A stretch of DNA of 33,853 nt from positions 1 through 33,853 of the IMG/VR virus record IMGVR_UViG_3300030103_001499; one strand, 5' to 3'. The position numbers and the translations under genes were made by a program. The notes under the pieces are model-generated. The model saw nothing but the letters and a program-made list of their open reading frames with translations, was not told the origin of the DNA and made no database searches. Origin of the DNA: a virus. This document shows, one piece after another, positions 24,540 to 30,503 of the stretch (position 1 is the first letter of the stretch; every line of letters starts with the position of its first letter).

Positions 24540-26134
24540 ACGTTGAATACTACCTCTTCAAGTATTGTAGTCTCTGGATCATAATACACTGAACCTGAGT
24601 TACCTAACTTTGCAAAGGGTCTGTTCTTGTCAATAATAAATTGGGTGGTATTGCGTTCAGTTTCGTCTTCTGACTCAACGTTACGACTAAGTTTGATACA
24701 AATAATAGCTTCCTCTTCAAGAGAAGATGCGTACTTTGTTCGCCCATCATCGTTAACCTGAGAGATAAATACGACACCAATGTTTAACTCTTTTGCAAGC
24801 TGCGCCATCCTTGCACCAATGGTAGTTAGTGTACTAGTGGCGGCATCCACCCCAGAGTTTGACAGATAAGCCAGACGTTGAACGTGATCTATGAAGATGT
24901 ACTCAGCACCGTAAACTGTGGCTGACGTTCTTACATAATCAAGAACCATCATAGGATCGTCATGCCCTTCCATGTAGAACACAACAGACTTGTCACCACC
25001 ACCTAACTTTTGGGCAGCATCTATTACTTGTTGTTCTGTGAACCCATTTGCTTCTGCGTCTTCTTTAGTTCGGACATTCTTACCTAGTTCGTAGGTTGCC
25101 ATGCCTCTGTAGGTTGTACCCTTCATCTCTTCCATGTGTAGCATTGCTACCTTAGTTCCTTGACGCAACAATCCTACCTCAAAGTATCTGACTAACTCAG
25201 TCTTACCCTGACCCCTGAGTGCTTTGATAAAGGTTAGTCCACCTTTAACAAGACCACGCATCTTATCATCTAAGCCAGTGTGTCCTGTTGGTACATACTC
25301 GTAGGGGTTCTCTGTTTCTATTGCTTGCTTGATTGCTAGATCACCAACAAAAAAGTTATCAGGTGAATATCTCTGAGGTTTAAATGCTGCCCACTTCAAA
25401 GCTTCAGCATCACCTTCCATCAAGAACTCGTTTGCATCCTTCCACTTGGACATAGGAACGTAGTAAAACTTTTCTGGCATCAGATTATAAAGTTTTTGTG
25501 CTGCAGCTTTACCTGTAGCATCGGACAATTCCCCTGCGTAGACCACTGTTTCAAATGAGTCTAAGTATTTATGGTTTTCTTTTATGAAAGTTTCGGACAT
25601 CGATCCGCTTGGCAAAGACTTAACTGGGTAAGCACCGTCCATAACCTCGTACAAACTAGCGGCATCAAACTCACCTTCAGTAAGGTAAATTCTTTTAGAA
25701 GATCCTGCGTTAAACTCAGGACCAAATAAAGAGTTCTGACCTTTGCCCTTCCAGAAGAAACGTTTCTCGTGATAGCCACGATACTTAACAGCACCATTAG
25801 GGTACTGAAAGGCGTATCTTACTGGGGTGTTATTCTCTCCGTATTGAAGTTGAATATTAAATAGTTTTGCAGTCTTTTCTTTTAGTCCACGTATGCCATC
25901 AAACCTACCACTAATTACTTTGGTCTTGTGTAAGTCCACCTTTGGTGGTGGAGGTGGGTAGGTTGCTTCAGCCCAATCAAATTTTTTATCTGATCCAGGG
26001 TAACCTCTACCGCATGAATGACAGTGACCAACCTTCTGGTTTATGTTGTAACTAAATGCGTCACTACTTGCACAATCCTCATACGGACACGGCTGATGTG
26101 ATATCTCTCCGTTATTCTTTACCACTGCTTTCAT
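24536..26134 (-). CDS. Primase-helicase, T7 gp4-like
   Basis: This 532-residue protein combines three modules. A zinc ribbon has Cys16, Cys21, Cys38 and Cys41 (CPYEDC, CHSC). A TOPRIM domain has LTEGEFDAAS (Glu153, Glu155, Asp157) and later WKDANEF. A RecA-like helicase has a Walker A-like ALRGQGKTE, then YIFIDHVQRL, VVFISQ and DKNRPFAKLGNSG near the end. It unwinds the fork and makes primers for the adjacent polymerase. The second TOPRIM acidic pair is reduced, since T7 has D-x-D-x-x-G and this protein reads L-S-D-A-T-G at 203-208. I chose the ATG at 26134, 5 bases after AGAAAGGAT, over a TTG six bases earlier. It overlaps the upstream gene by 23 bases. Confidence 0.92.
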   Translation of the reverse strand: MKAVVKNNGEISHQPCPYEDCASSDAFSYNINQKVGHCHSCGRGYPGSDKKFDWAEATYPPPPPKVDLHKTKVISGRFDGIRGLKEKTAKLFNIQLQYGENNTPVRYAFQYPNGAVKYRGYHEKRFFWKGKGQNSLFGPEFNAGSSKRIYLTEGEFDAASLYEVMDGAYPVKSLPSGSMSETFIKENHKYLDSFETVVYAGELSDATGKAAAQKLYNLMPEKFYYVPMSKWKDANEFLMEGDAEALKWAAFKPQRYSPDNFFVGDLAIKQAIETENPYEYVPTGHTGLDDKMRGLVKGGLTFIKALRGQGKTELVRYFEVGLLRQGTKVAMLHMEEMKGTTYRGMATYELGKNVRTKEDAEANGFTEQQVIDAAQKLGGGDKSVVFYMEGHDDPMMVLDYVRTSATVYGAEYIFIDHVQRLAYLSNSGVDAATSTLTTIGARMAQLAKELNIGVVFISQVNDDGRTKYASSLEEEAIICIKLSRNVESEDETERNTTQFIIDKNRPFAKLGNSGSVYYDPETTILEEVVFNV

Positions 26135-26369
26135 TATCAATCCTTTCTAAAAGCTTTCTTCTGGATTTCTTTGGGAAGTCTTCCATATTCCATCCGTTAT
26201 TAACTTGCTCCACTGCCCAACTATAACTTATGTTAAAACATCTAGCAGCTTCAGCTATACTGTCAAAGGTTTTTCCGTATAATCTACATGATCTCCCTGG
26301 TTTTTTTATTGTTGGTGCATGTTTGATACGGATATGACAAGGTACTCCCTTTGGTTGCATTGACTTCAC
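26112..26369 (-). CDS. Small helix-turn-helix protein
   Basis: This protein of about 85 residues is basic. Its core, YGKTFDSIAEAARCFNISYSWAVEQVNNGW, reads as a helix-turn-helix like those of NUMOD1 or MerR-type modules (SI.EAAR...IS.....). I placed the start at the GTG whose last bases overlap the preceding stop (GTGA). An ATG at 26360 would shorten it by 3 residues and a GTG at 26372 would add one. The C-terminus is a charged helix and overlaps the primase-helicase start by 23 bases. It may bind DNA or regulate the replication operon. No nuclease domain is attached. Confidence 0.65.
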   Translation of the reverse strand: MKSMQPKGVPCHIRIKHAPTIKKPGRSCRLYGKTFDSIAEAARCFNISYSWAVEQVNNGWNMEDFPKKSRRKLLERIDNESSGKE

Positions 26370-26515
26370 CACATCGGGTTCATCAAATCAAATCGTTGAT
26401 ACCAGTCAGCCCCTTCCAAGGCTAACCACATCAGCACAGGAACACCCAAGATTAAAAACGAACAGATAATAAATGCCCACCCCAATCCTTTTGTGGTGCA
26501 ATATTGCTCACTCAT
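26366..26515 (-). CDS. 49-residue single-span membrane protein
   Basis: The frame ATG AGT GAG CAA ... ATG TGG TGA encodes a short polar start (MSEQYCTTKG), then one hydrophobic span (about residues 11-32, GWAFIICSFLILGVPVLMWL) and a short tail ending NPMW. It starts 4 bases after the stop of another one-span protein, and its own stop overlaps the next start by 4 bases. Its length hides it from standard gene calling. Function unknown. Confidence 0.65.
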   Translation of the reverse strand: MSEQYCTTKGLGWAFIICSFLILGVPVLMWLALEGADWYQRFDLMNPMW

Positions 26516-26518
26516 TTT

Positions 26519-26722
26519 TTATTTATCTCCTATATTTCTGGGGGCGTATACTTCACCATTGTACTGGCTACCTGTCTCAGTATCAGTGCCAAAGTTACAC
26601 CACGCTAGGATAACTAAGATCGCCATAATCCAGTAGAAGGATGTCTTTATCCACCTGATGAAACCTTCAAAAGTTTTCTTGGCTTCTATCTCTGCCAATT
26701 CGTTTGGTGCTTTTCCCTTCAT
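26519..26722 (-). CDS. 67-residue single-span membrane protein
   Basis: Residues 1-24 are charged and helical (NELAEIEAKKTFEGFIRWIK), residues about 26-43 are hydrophobic (TSFYWIMAILVILAW), and the remaining 24 residues are polar. That gives an N-in, C-out single-pass layout. The start overlaps the stop of the upstream two-cysteine protein (ATGA). It belongs to a run of five short membrane or exported proteins between the replication core and the small early genes. No family is recognised. Superinfection exclusion or membrane takeover are possible roles, not shown. Confidence 0.7.
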   Translation of the reverse strand: MKGKAPNELAEIEAKKTFEGFIRWIKTSFYWIMAILVILAWCNFGTDTETGSQYNGEVYAPRNIGDK

Positions 26723-26892
26723 TGCTGTACCTCAACTTCAAGACAAGCTACTGTCTCTGACTTGTGTGTTATCATCTTTGCAGCTTTGCTCAATTCAATC
26801 TGGCACTCTTCCAGTGTGGCGTAGTTACCTAACTGGTAGTACTCAACTGACTGTGTGCTAAACAACTGCATCCATATTAATATGTACATCAT
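26719..26892 (-). CDS. 57-residue exported-type protein with two cysteines
   Basis: The frame opens ATG ATG TAC after AAGGAAACAATGTA and ends in a TGA that overlaps the next ATG. Residues 2-11 are hydrophobic (MYILIWMQLF), like a minimal signal sequence or anchor. Cys30 and Cys50 lie in GNYATLEECQ and VACLEV. The layout resembles the next gene upstream in the operon, which also has a hydrophobic start and two spaced cysteines. A disulfide-bonded periplasmic protein is plausible. It is below standard length limits. Confidence 0.6.
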   Translation of the reverse strand: MMYILIWMQLFSTQSVEYYQLGNYATLEECQIELSKAAKMITHKSETVACLEVEVQQ

Positions 26893-26904
26893 TACATTGT
26901 TTCC

Positions 26905-27159
26905 TTAATCTGTTTTTTCGTAAGGTCTTATCTTAGGTTTTATGTAGGACTGTACACCAGAAGTAAACGGTGTTCTCTTACAGTACATTATAATTTCTTT
27001 GCCGTAAGTGTCAGCAATAACATCATAGAGATCATCCATTACTCCATCACCCATAGCCTCATAACATCCTTGTTGGCTTGGAAAGATAACACTGGTTGAC
27101 ACATCTTGATCGTCAACAACATACTCAATAACGAGTAGAGTATAAAATAATTTAAGCAT
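26905..27159 (-). CDS. 84-residue exported-type protein with two cysteines
   Basis: The N-terminus MLKLFYTLLVIEYVV is hydrophobic with one Lys, like a short signal peptide. The rest is acidic, with Cys32 (SQQGCYEAM) and Cys60 (IIMYCKRT), and ends in a basic tail. The F-x-S-x-x-x-C-x-x-A pattern with a second cysteine later is one I associate with small secreted phage proteins of unknown role. The start is preceded by AGAAAGGAC. Its downstream neighbour is similar in layout, so the two could be diverged copies or partners. Confidence 0.7.
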   Translation of the reverse strand: MLKLFYTLLVIEYVVDDQDVSTSVIFPSQQGCYEAMGDGVMDDLYDVIADTYGKEIIMYCKRTPFTSGVQSYIKPKIRPYEKTD

Positions 27160-27173
27160 CGATTGTCCTTTCT

Positions 27174-27377
27174 TTACACATAACTATAATTATATTCGGC
27201 ATCCAAAGAGTGCCATGCTCTTTCGTATTCATAATCCCAGTTAGTACCACCGTCCTCCATTTCACCTTCTGCTATAATCTTTGCCCAGTGGTCTAAACTA
27301 GGCTCGTGATTAAGTGGTAATTCATCCTGGAAATATACTTCCATGTCATTAGTACCATCTAAAACATAGGATACCAT
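27174..27377 (-). CDS. Small acidic hypothetical protein (67 residues)
   Basis: The chosen ATG at 27377 follows a strong AGGGGGGAAG ribosome site. The open frame runs upstream to an ATG at 27458, but that longer start would overlap the neighbouring gene by 100 bases. The protein is acidic and aromatic (DHWAKIIAEGEMEDGG, NWDYEYERAWHSLDAEYNYSYV). No family, signal peptide or membrane segment is recognised. It overlaps the upstream gene by 19 bases. Confidence 0.65.
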   Translation of the reverse strand: MVSYVLDGTNDMEVYFQDELPLNHEPSLDHWAKIIAEGEMEDGGTNWDYEYERAWHSLDAEYNYSYV

Positions 27378-27544
27378 ACTTCCCCCCTGTCTCTTTGCTC
27401 CATAACATCTGACAATATTCTTTTGAGGTTGTTTGCTTTCTTGTTTTCTCCCTCCCATTCTAGGTCACTTATATCTTTTTGTAGGTCTATGATATATCGT
27501 TGTATAGCAACAACCTTTTCTTTCTCGTAGTTTAAATGTCTCAT
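27359..27544 (-). CDS. Small coiled-coil hypothetical protein (61 residues)
   Basis: It is almost entirely a charged helix (EKEKVVAIQRYIIDLQKDISDLEWEG, then ANNLKRILSDVMEQRDRG), consistent with a short helical hairpin or coiled coil. The ATG is preceded by GGAAGGATATAGA. Similar short helical proteins are frequent in early regions of phages and often inhibit or redirect host enzymes, but nothing in the sequence points to a target. Confidence 0.65.
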   Translation of the reverse strand: MRHLNYEKEKVVAIQRYIIDLQKDISDLEWEGENKKANNLKRILSDVMEQRDRGEVWYPMF

Positions 27545-27573
27545 TCTATATCCTTCCTATCCAATGAGATACG

Positions 27574-27801
27574 TCATCGTGAGGATCGTCTGTCCAAAAC
27601 TTCTCCGTATAATTCATCCGCAATATTCCTCCCTGTTACTCTACTAACAGTGTTGATTGCGGCTTCTGCCCCCTTCTCAAACCCTTCATCAAAAGCATCA
27701 GCCACATCCTCGTTGTCTCTGTATCTTTTGTACAGAAACCCTGCGAGGAAAGACAACACAATCAATAGTATTGTTGTTGGCTCAGGTATGTAGATAGTCA
27801 A
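27574..27801 (-). CDS. 75-residue membrane-anchored protein with a PEP-CTERM-like N-terminus, TTG start
   Basis: The start is TTG, overlapping the preceding TGA by three bases (TTGA). AGAGGA lies 7 bases upstream and no ATG is available nearby. Residues 6-28 read PEPTTILLIVLSFLAGFLYKRYR: a PEP motif, one hydrophobic span and a basic cluster. That order matches a PEP-CTERM sorting signal, which is normally at the C-terminus. Here it is followed by 47 acidic, helical residues (ADAFDEGFEKGAEAAINTV). It is probably a simple N-terminal anchor that presents a helix to the cytoplasm. Function unknown. Confidence 0.65.
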   Translation of the reverse strand: MTIYIPEPTTILLIVLSFLAGFLYKRYRDNEDVADAFDEGFEKGAEAAINTVSRVTGRNIADELYGEVLDRRSSR

Positions 27802-27998
27802 TGGTAGTTCCTCTCATACTTTTCTTTCTTCCATTTCTGGAAATCCTTTTGAGTTAAATCGTTTTCTTCTAAGAACTCGTGGAGTTCTAATAGTCTTTCA
27901 AACAATTCAACATTTGTTACTAACACCCTTTGAAGAGTTTCTTCTTCAGTCTCTTCATTCATGGTTGCTAATGCTACCTTAAATTCTTCTTCTGTCAC
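27798..27998 (-). CDS. Small acidic helical protein (66 residues), probable GTG start
   Basis: An ATG at 28010 has no ribosome site, whereas GGAGG lies exactly 5 bases before the in-frame GTG at 27998. I therefore prefer the GTG. The protein is very acidic and helical (TEEEFKVALATMNEETEEETLQ, LFERLLELHEFLEENDL) and ends with a basic KKEKYERN segment. The gene is the first one downstream of an AT-rich inverted-repeat region that may hold its promoter. No family is recognised. Confidence 0.65.
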   Translation of the reverse strand: MTEEEFKVALATMNEETEEETLQRVLVTNVELFERLLELHEFLEENDLTQKDFQKWKKEKYERNYH

Positions 27999-28012
27999 TA
28001 TGACCTCCATTG

Positions 28013-28098
28013 TTACTTAAGGTAATACTACAAGTTATATTAATAATAATATTAATAACAACATAATTATAATTAACTGTAAGTAATACCTTAAGTAA
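28013..28098. repeat. AT-rich intergenic element with a 17-bp inverted repeat
   Basis: The arms TTACTTAAGGTAATACT (28013-28029) and AGTAATACCTTAAGTAA (28082-28098) match at 16 of 17 positions. The 52 bases between them are nearly all A/T, with another near-palindrome around TATTAATAATAATATTAATA. This is the longest stretch without a clear gene in the early block (27999-28141). It may be a replication origin, an operator, or the promoter for the genes to its left. A minus-strand TTGTTA, 16 bases, TATAAC pair lies inside it. No experiment or comparison supports one over another. Confidence 0.6.
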
Positions 28099-28141
28099 TA
28101 GTTGTAAGTTGTAATTTACATTTCAAGTATGGCAGATTGCC

Positions 28142-28213
28142 TCACCCATACAGTTGGTAGTAAGCCCAGACAAAGAAAGCAATCCAGGCTAATAAGGCTA
28201 TAGCTTCACCCAC
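28142..28213 (-). CDS. Possible 23-residue membrane microprotein
   Basis: A GTG that overlaps the end of the preceding small gene opens a frame for GEAIALLAWIAFFVWAYYQL, one clean hydrophobic span with aromatic edges, and stops at TGA. A GGAGG lies 12 bases upstream, which is rather far. The coding call rests on hydrophobicity and overlap alone. Confidence 0.35.
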   Translation of the reverse strand: MGEAIALLAWIAFFVWAYYQLYG

Positions 28214-28358
28214 CTATTATCTTTACCTCCACTGATACTCCTTTCACTCTTAAAAATTTCTTGATTAATCTATCAACCTCGTTCTTGTTTTTAGTAGAGT
28301 AAAAAGCAAAGAGGTTGTCACTGCTATCATGGATGTTGATCTGATATATCTTTGACAT
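28206..28358 (-). CDS. 50-residue hypothetical protein
   Basis: The ATG shares a base with the stop of the upstream gene (TGATG). The protein begins MSKIYQINIHDSSDNLFAF, continues with a basic helix (KNEVDRLIKKFLRVKG) and ends in a strand (VSVEVKIIGG). A beta-alpha-beta fold is plausible. It is too short for standard calling, but its junction and balanced composition support translation. Function unknown. Confidence 0.65.
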   Translation of the reverse strand: MSKIYQINIHDSSDNLFAFYSTKNKNEVDRLIKKFLRVKGVSVEVKIIGG

Positions 28359-28717
28359 CAGTCTAACCTTGACCCCATCCAAGCATCCAAACCATAACTC
28401 TTTAAAACTTTGGCTGCAGCGAGAGCACCCTGTTCCTTACAGTCTATGTTCTGGAAGTAAGACTTGCTTGGGTTCCACCACTGAAATCTTTTCTCAGTCC
28501 AATCTTTTTGTAAATCCAGGGCAGCAAAGATTTTTCTTTCTTGTCTTCCTTCCTTGGTGTTGCCCTTATGCTTAGGGTCAACTGTGACCCAAGCAAACCC
28601 ACAAGTGTAGGCATCCTCACCTTTAAGCACCTCGTCAATATATTTTTGAGTTGCTACTACGGCTGCTGCAAATGCTTCTAGTCTTACTTGCTTTGCGTTT
28701 TCTAATGTTACTCTCAT
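28358..28717 (-). CDS. Conserved phage protein (CGFAWV...SRLD family), function unknown
   Basis: The protein has 119 residues. CGFAWVTVDPKHKGNTKEGRQER, WWNPSKSYFQNIDCKEQGA and the last residues GSRLD form a pattern I have seen in many phages (CGFAWV....GNTK.G..ER...WNPS....QNID.KE.GA......SRLD). The family has no assigned role that I know of. The conserved W, N, D and R residues suggest an enzyme or nucleic-acid-binding protein. The start has AAGGAGATGATAGA upstream and overlaps the end of the preceding gene (ATGA). Confidence 0.75.
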   Translation of the reverse strand: MRVTLENAKQVRLEAFAAAVVATQKYIDEVLKGEDAYTCGFAWVTVDPKHKGNTKEGRQERKIFAALDLQKDWTEKRFQWWNPSKSYFQNIDCKEQGALAAAKVLKSYGLDAWMGSRLD

Positions 28718-28959
28718 TCTATCATCTCCTTTTGAATGATGCAGTGTACACTCCCACTGTCTGCTGATATTGAATAGAAAGATTTACTGTAGTCCACAGT
28801 GTTAATCTTGTCCTCGTTCTTAATAATTGTGATGTGTTTGATTGCTGCCCTCCTAGCTTTGAGGCTAGACCCAAAGTACCTTGTGTATCTTTCCTTGTAC
28901 TCTTTTGTTTCTGGCAACCAGTCACTAATTCTTAACGTCCAAAAGTTTCTTGTTTTCAT
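28714..28959 (-). CDS. Small basic hypothetical protein (81 residues)
   Basis: I start at the ATG at 28959 (MKTRNFWTLRISDWL), which has AAGGAAAAACTAAAA before it. The frame extends upstream to 29016, but those 19 residues lie inside the next gene and look random. The protein is basic and mixed alpha/beta (SSLKARRAAIKHITIIKNED). No motif or membrane segment was seen. Its stop overlaps the next start by 4 bases. Confidence 0.6.
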   Translation of the reverse strand: MKTRNFWTLRISDWLPETKEYKERYTRYFGSSLKARRAAIKHITIIKNEDKINTVDYSKSFYSISADSGSVHCIIQKEMIE

Positions 28960-28976
28960 TTTTAGTTTTTCCTTTT

Positions 28977-29294
28977 TTACATAGTTACGTATTGGTCTGT
29001 GTTCATGGTGTAGCAAACACCTATCTCGTAGTCTACATGCCGTGAGTAAAGTTCTGCTAAAGCACCGGCCACAGCTTTAACTTTTTCATGAAGCAAATCT
29101 ATTTGTTCCTCCCTGTCATCACCATATATATCCCAGTTGATAGGCACTACTGTTTCAACTTCTTTCCAGTGTTTCCATTTGTGTTTGTCTTCACTATCCT
29201 TTGGGTTAATGATCTTGTTTCTGTGGGAGTAAACATAGATTACTGCATCGTTGTAATCTCCCACCTGGATTTTGTAGGTTTTGTCTTCTATCAT
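28977..29294 (-). CDS. Hypothetical protein (105 residues)
   Basis: It begins with beta-strand-like sequence (TYKIQVGDYNDAVIYVYSHRN) and continues to VPINWDIYGDDREEQIDLLHEKVKAVAGALAEL, which is acidic and then helical. The AGAAAGGAT element lies 10 bases before the ATG. No family is recognised. It lies in a run of small early genes that are all on the minus strand and separated by a few bases. Confidence 0.65.
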   Translation of the reverse strand: MIEDKTYKIQVGDYNDAVIYVYSHRNKIINPKDSEDKHKWKHWKEVETVVPINWDIYGDDREEQIDLLHEKVKAVAGALAELYSRHVDYEIGVCYTMNTDQYVTM

Positions 29295-29304
29295 TTCTCA
29301 ATCA

Positions 29305-29313
29305 ATCCTTTCT
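29305..29313 (-). promoter_or_regulatory. Extended Shine-Dalgarno AGAAAGGAT
   Basis: This copy of the 9-mer lies 10 bases before the ATG at 29294, immediately after the upstream stop. Confidence 0.7.
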
Positions 29314-29685
29314 TTATTGTGAATGAAAAATAGTTTGTAGTTCTAATTCTTTTTTGTGTGCTTCTTTTTCTTGCCACCTCTCGAAGTAGGGTGAGGTGTT
29401 GTCCATCTCCTTTCCTTTTAAGTACTGGTCAACATGTACCATCTCATGAATTAAAGTTATTTCAAGCTGCGGTATAGTCAATCTCTTGTTTAGCCTGATA
29501 GTAAACTCTTTGTCTTCTTCATACATACAGTCTCCACAGTAATCGTTAAACTTGGGAAGCATCCCTTCAAAGTTCAAGTGTACATCCTTAACATCTGGAA
29601 ACAATTGATCCTGACAAAAGCTTACCACCTGACATATTAATGCTTCTTTTTTCTTTGAAAATTTACCAGAAAAATAAACTATCAT
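29314..29685 (-). CDS. HExxH metallopeptidase-like (zincin) protein
   Basis: This 123-residue protein contains ITLIHEMVHVDQYLKG with His80, Glu81 and His84, the zinc-binding helix of zincin metallopeptidases. About 25 residues later WQEKEAHKKEL offers Glu108 as a third ligand, as in gluzincins and SprT-like proteins. The N-terminal half (KEALICQVVSFCQDQLFP, then EFTIRLNKRLT just before the helix) fits the small minimal-gluzincin fold. It could process a host or phage protein early in infection. It is too small for large substrate-binding domains. Cys50 and Cys53 (YCGDC) may be a second metal site. Confidence 0.75.
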   Translation of the reverse strand: MIVYFSGKFSKKKEALICQVVSFCQDQLFPDVKDVHLNFEGMLPKFNDYCGDCMYEEDKEFTIRLNKRLTIPQLEITLIHEMVHVDQYLKGKEMDNTSPYFERWQEKEAHKKELELQTIFHSQ

Positions 29686-29885
29686 TTGTTTAGCTCTTCA
29701 TCCAATATATCTTTGAGGCTTACCATTTCTTTTGTCATGGCAATGAAAGCATCTATTGTTTCGTAGTCTACCTTGTCATACTTTTCCAGTAAGTCATTGT
29801 AGACGTACTCCCTCAAAGTCTTTTCATCTAAGCTGTCAGAGTAAACATCAACAGCCTTTACTAATTCAGTCTCTCTGTACCCCAT
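29682..29885 (-). CDS. Small acidic helical protein (67 residues)
   Basis: It is acidic throughout and helical (RETELVKAVDVYSDSLDE, LREYVYNDLLEKYDKVDY, DAFIAMTKEMVSLKDILDEE). It overlaps the HExxH gene by 4 bases (ATGA-type), so it is probably translated with it and could be its partner or substrate. No motif is recognised. Confidence 0.65.
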   Translation of the reverse strand: MGYRETELVKAVDVYSDSLDEKTLREYVYNDLLEKYDKVDYETIDAFIAMTKEMVSLKDILDEELNK

Positions 29886-29886
29886 T

Positions 29887-30102
29887 TTATAAATCCTCTA
29901 TGAAAGCAAAGCCACCACCGTTACCCTCTGGGTCTTGGGAGAGTACAAACTTAAACAGGTCAGAACCTTTCTTCATTATAAACGTAGGCCAGTATTGATC
30001 TGGGTCATACTTACATTGCACCATACTGAATGATAATATCTGTGCTCCTCTCAGTTGTTGATATTGTTTGTTGTAAACTCCTATTTCATCTACTGTAATC
30101 AT
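29887..30102 (-). CDS. Small conserved phage protein (SQDPEGNGGGF type)
   Basis: This 71-residue protein is mainly beta (LRGAQILSFSMVQCKYDPDQYWPTFIM), then LFKFVLSQDPEGNGGGFAFIEDL. The end pattern SQDxEGNGGGFxFIED occurs in short phage proteins of unknown function that I recall from early regions. Its start lies inside the end of the upstream gene (17-base overlap). No function is assigned. Confidence 0.7.
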   Translation of the reverse strand: MITVDEIGVYNKQYQQLRGAQILSFSMVQCKYDPDQYWPTFIMKKGSDLFKFVLSQDPEGNGGGFAFIEDL

Positions 30103-30295
30103 TTGCCTCTCCTCTCAATACTTTCCATATTTTACTCCAATCTCCCTTGTATGCTTTACGGTGTAACAATGCTTCTACTGTATCATCATTTAGCCTAGAA
30201 TGATCCAAATCAGTAGGTAGAACCGTAATCTTTCCTTCGTGTAAGTACACTTGTATTGCCGTTGCACCTTGTTCTATTTCATCTTTCCTAATCAT
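30086..30295 (-). CDS. Small hypothetical protein (69 residues)
   Basis: The ATG has AGAAAGGAT 5 bases upstream. The protein shows KDEIEQGATAIQVYLHEGKITVL, then a polar helix (DTVEALLHRKAYKGDWSKIWKVL) and a short charged tail. No motif is recognised. It overlaps both neighbours, 4 bases upstream and 17 downstream. Confidence 0.65.
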   Translation of the reverse strand: MIRKDEIEQGATAIQVYLHEGKITVLPTDLDHSRLNDDTVEALLHRKAYKGDWSKIWKVLRGEANDYSR

Positions 30296-30489
30296 TTTAT
30301 ATCCTTTCTAAATGCTATCCCACACTTGGGTATCTTTATATATTCCCTAGTCTCAATATGTTTGAACCCCATATACTCTAGGTTATCTCTTCCTATCTCA
30401 GTACCCATGTACATGTAGTCATAGAGTAAGGCTCTCTTTGCTCCGTCAAAAGCTTCCCTTGCTTCTCTTTCTAAGTCTTCATCTTTCAT
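30292..30489 (-). CDS. Small hypothetical protein (65 residues)
   Basis: The first half is a charged helix (EDLEREAREAFDGAKRALLYDY), and the second half is mixed and ends in a basic strand (IKIPKCGIAFRKDIK). Its stop overlaps the next start by 4 bases, and the AGAAAGGAT site of that next gene lies inside its last codons. No family is recognised. Confidence 0.65.
   Translation of the reverse strand: MKDEDLEREAREAFDGAKRALLYDYMYMGTEIGRDNLEYMGFKHIETREYIKIPKCGIAFRKDIK
30301..30309 (-). promoter_or_regulatory. Extended Shine-Dalgarno AGAAAGGAT
   Basis: This copy lies 5 bases before the ATG at 30295 and inside the end of the preceding gene, where it also encodes the residues FRKDI. Confidence 0.7.
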
Positions 30490-30503
30490 TATTTTAATCC
30501 CCT

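Noticed and set aside
27378-27458. N-terminal extension of the 27174-27377 gene
   Set aside because: It would overlap the neighbouring coding frame by 100 bases. A strong AGGGGGGAAG site supports the internal ATG.
28638-28925. Alternative-frame minus-strand ORFs within 28358-28959
   Set aside because: They overlap the chosen genes in another frame, lack ribosome sites and show random composition.
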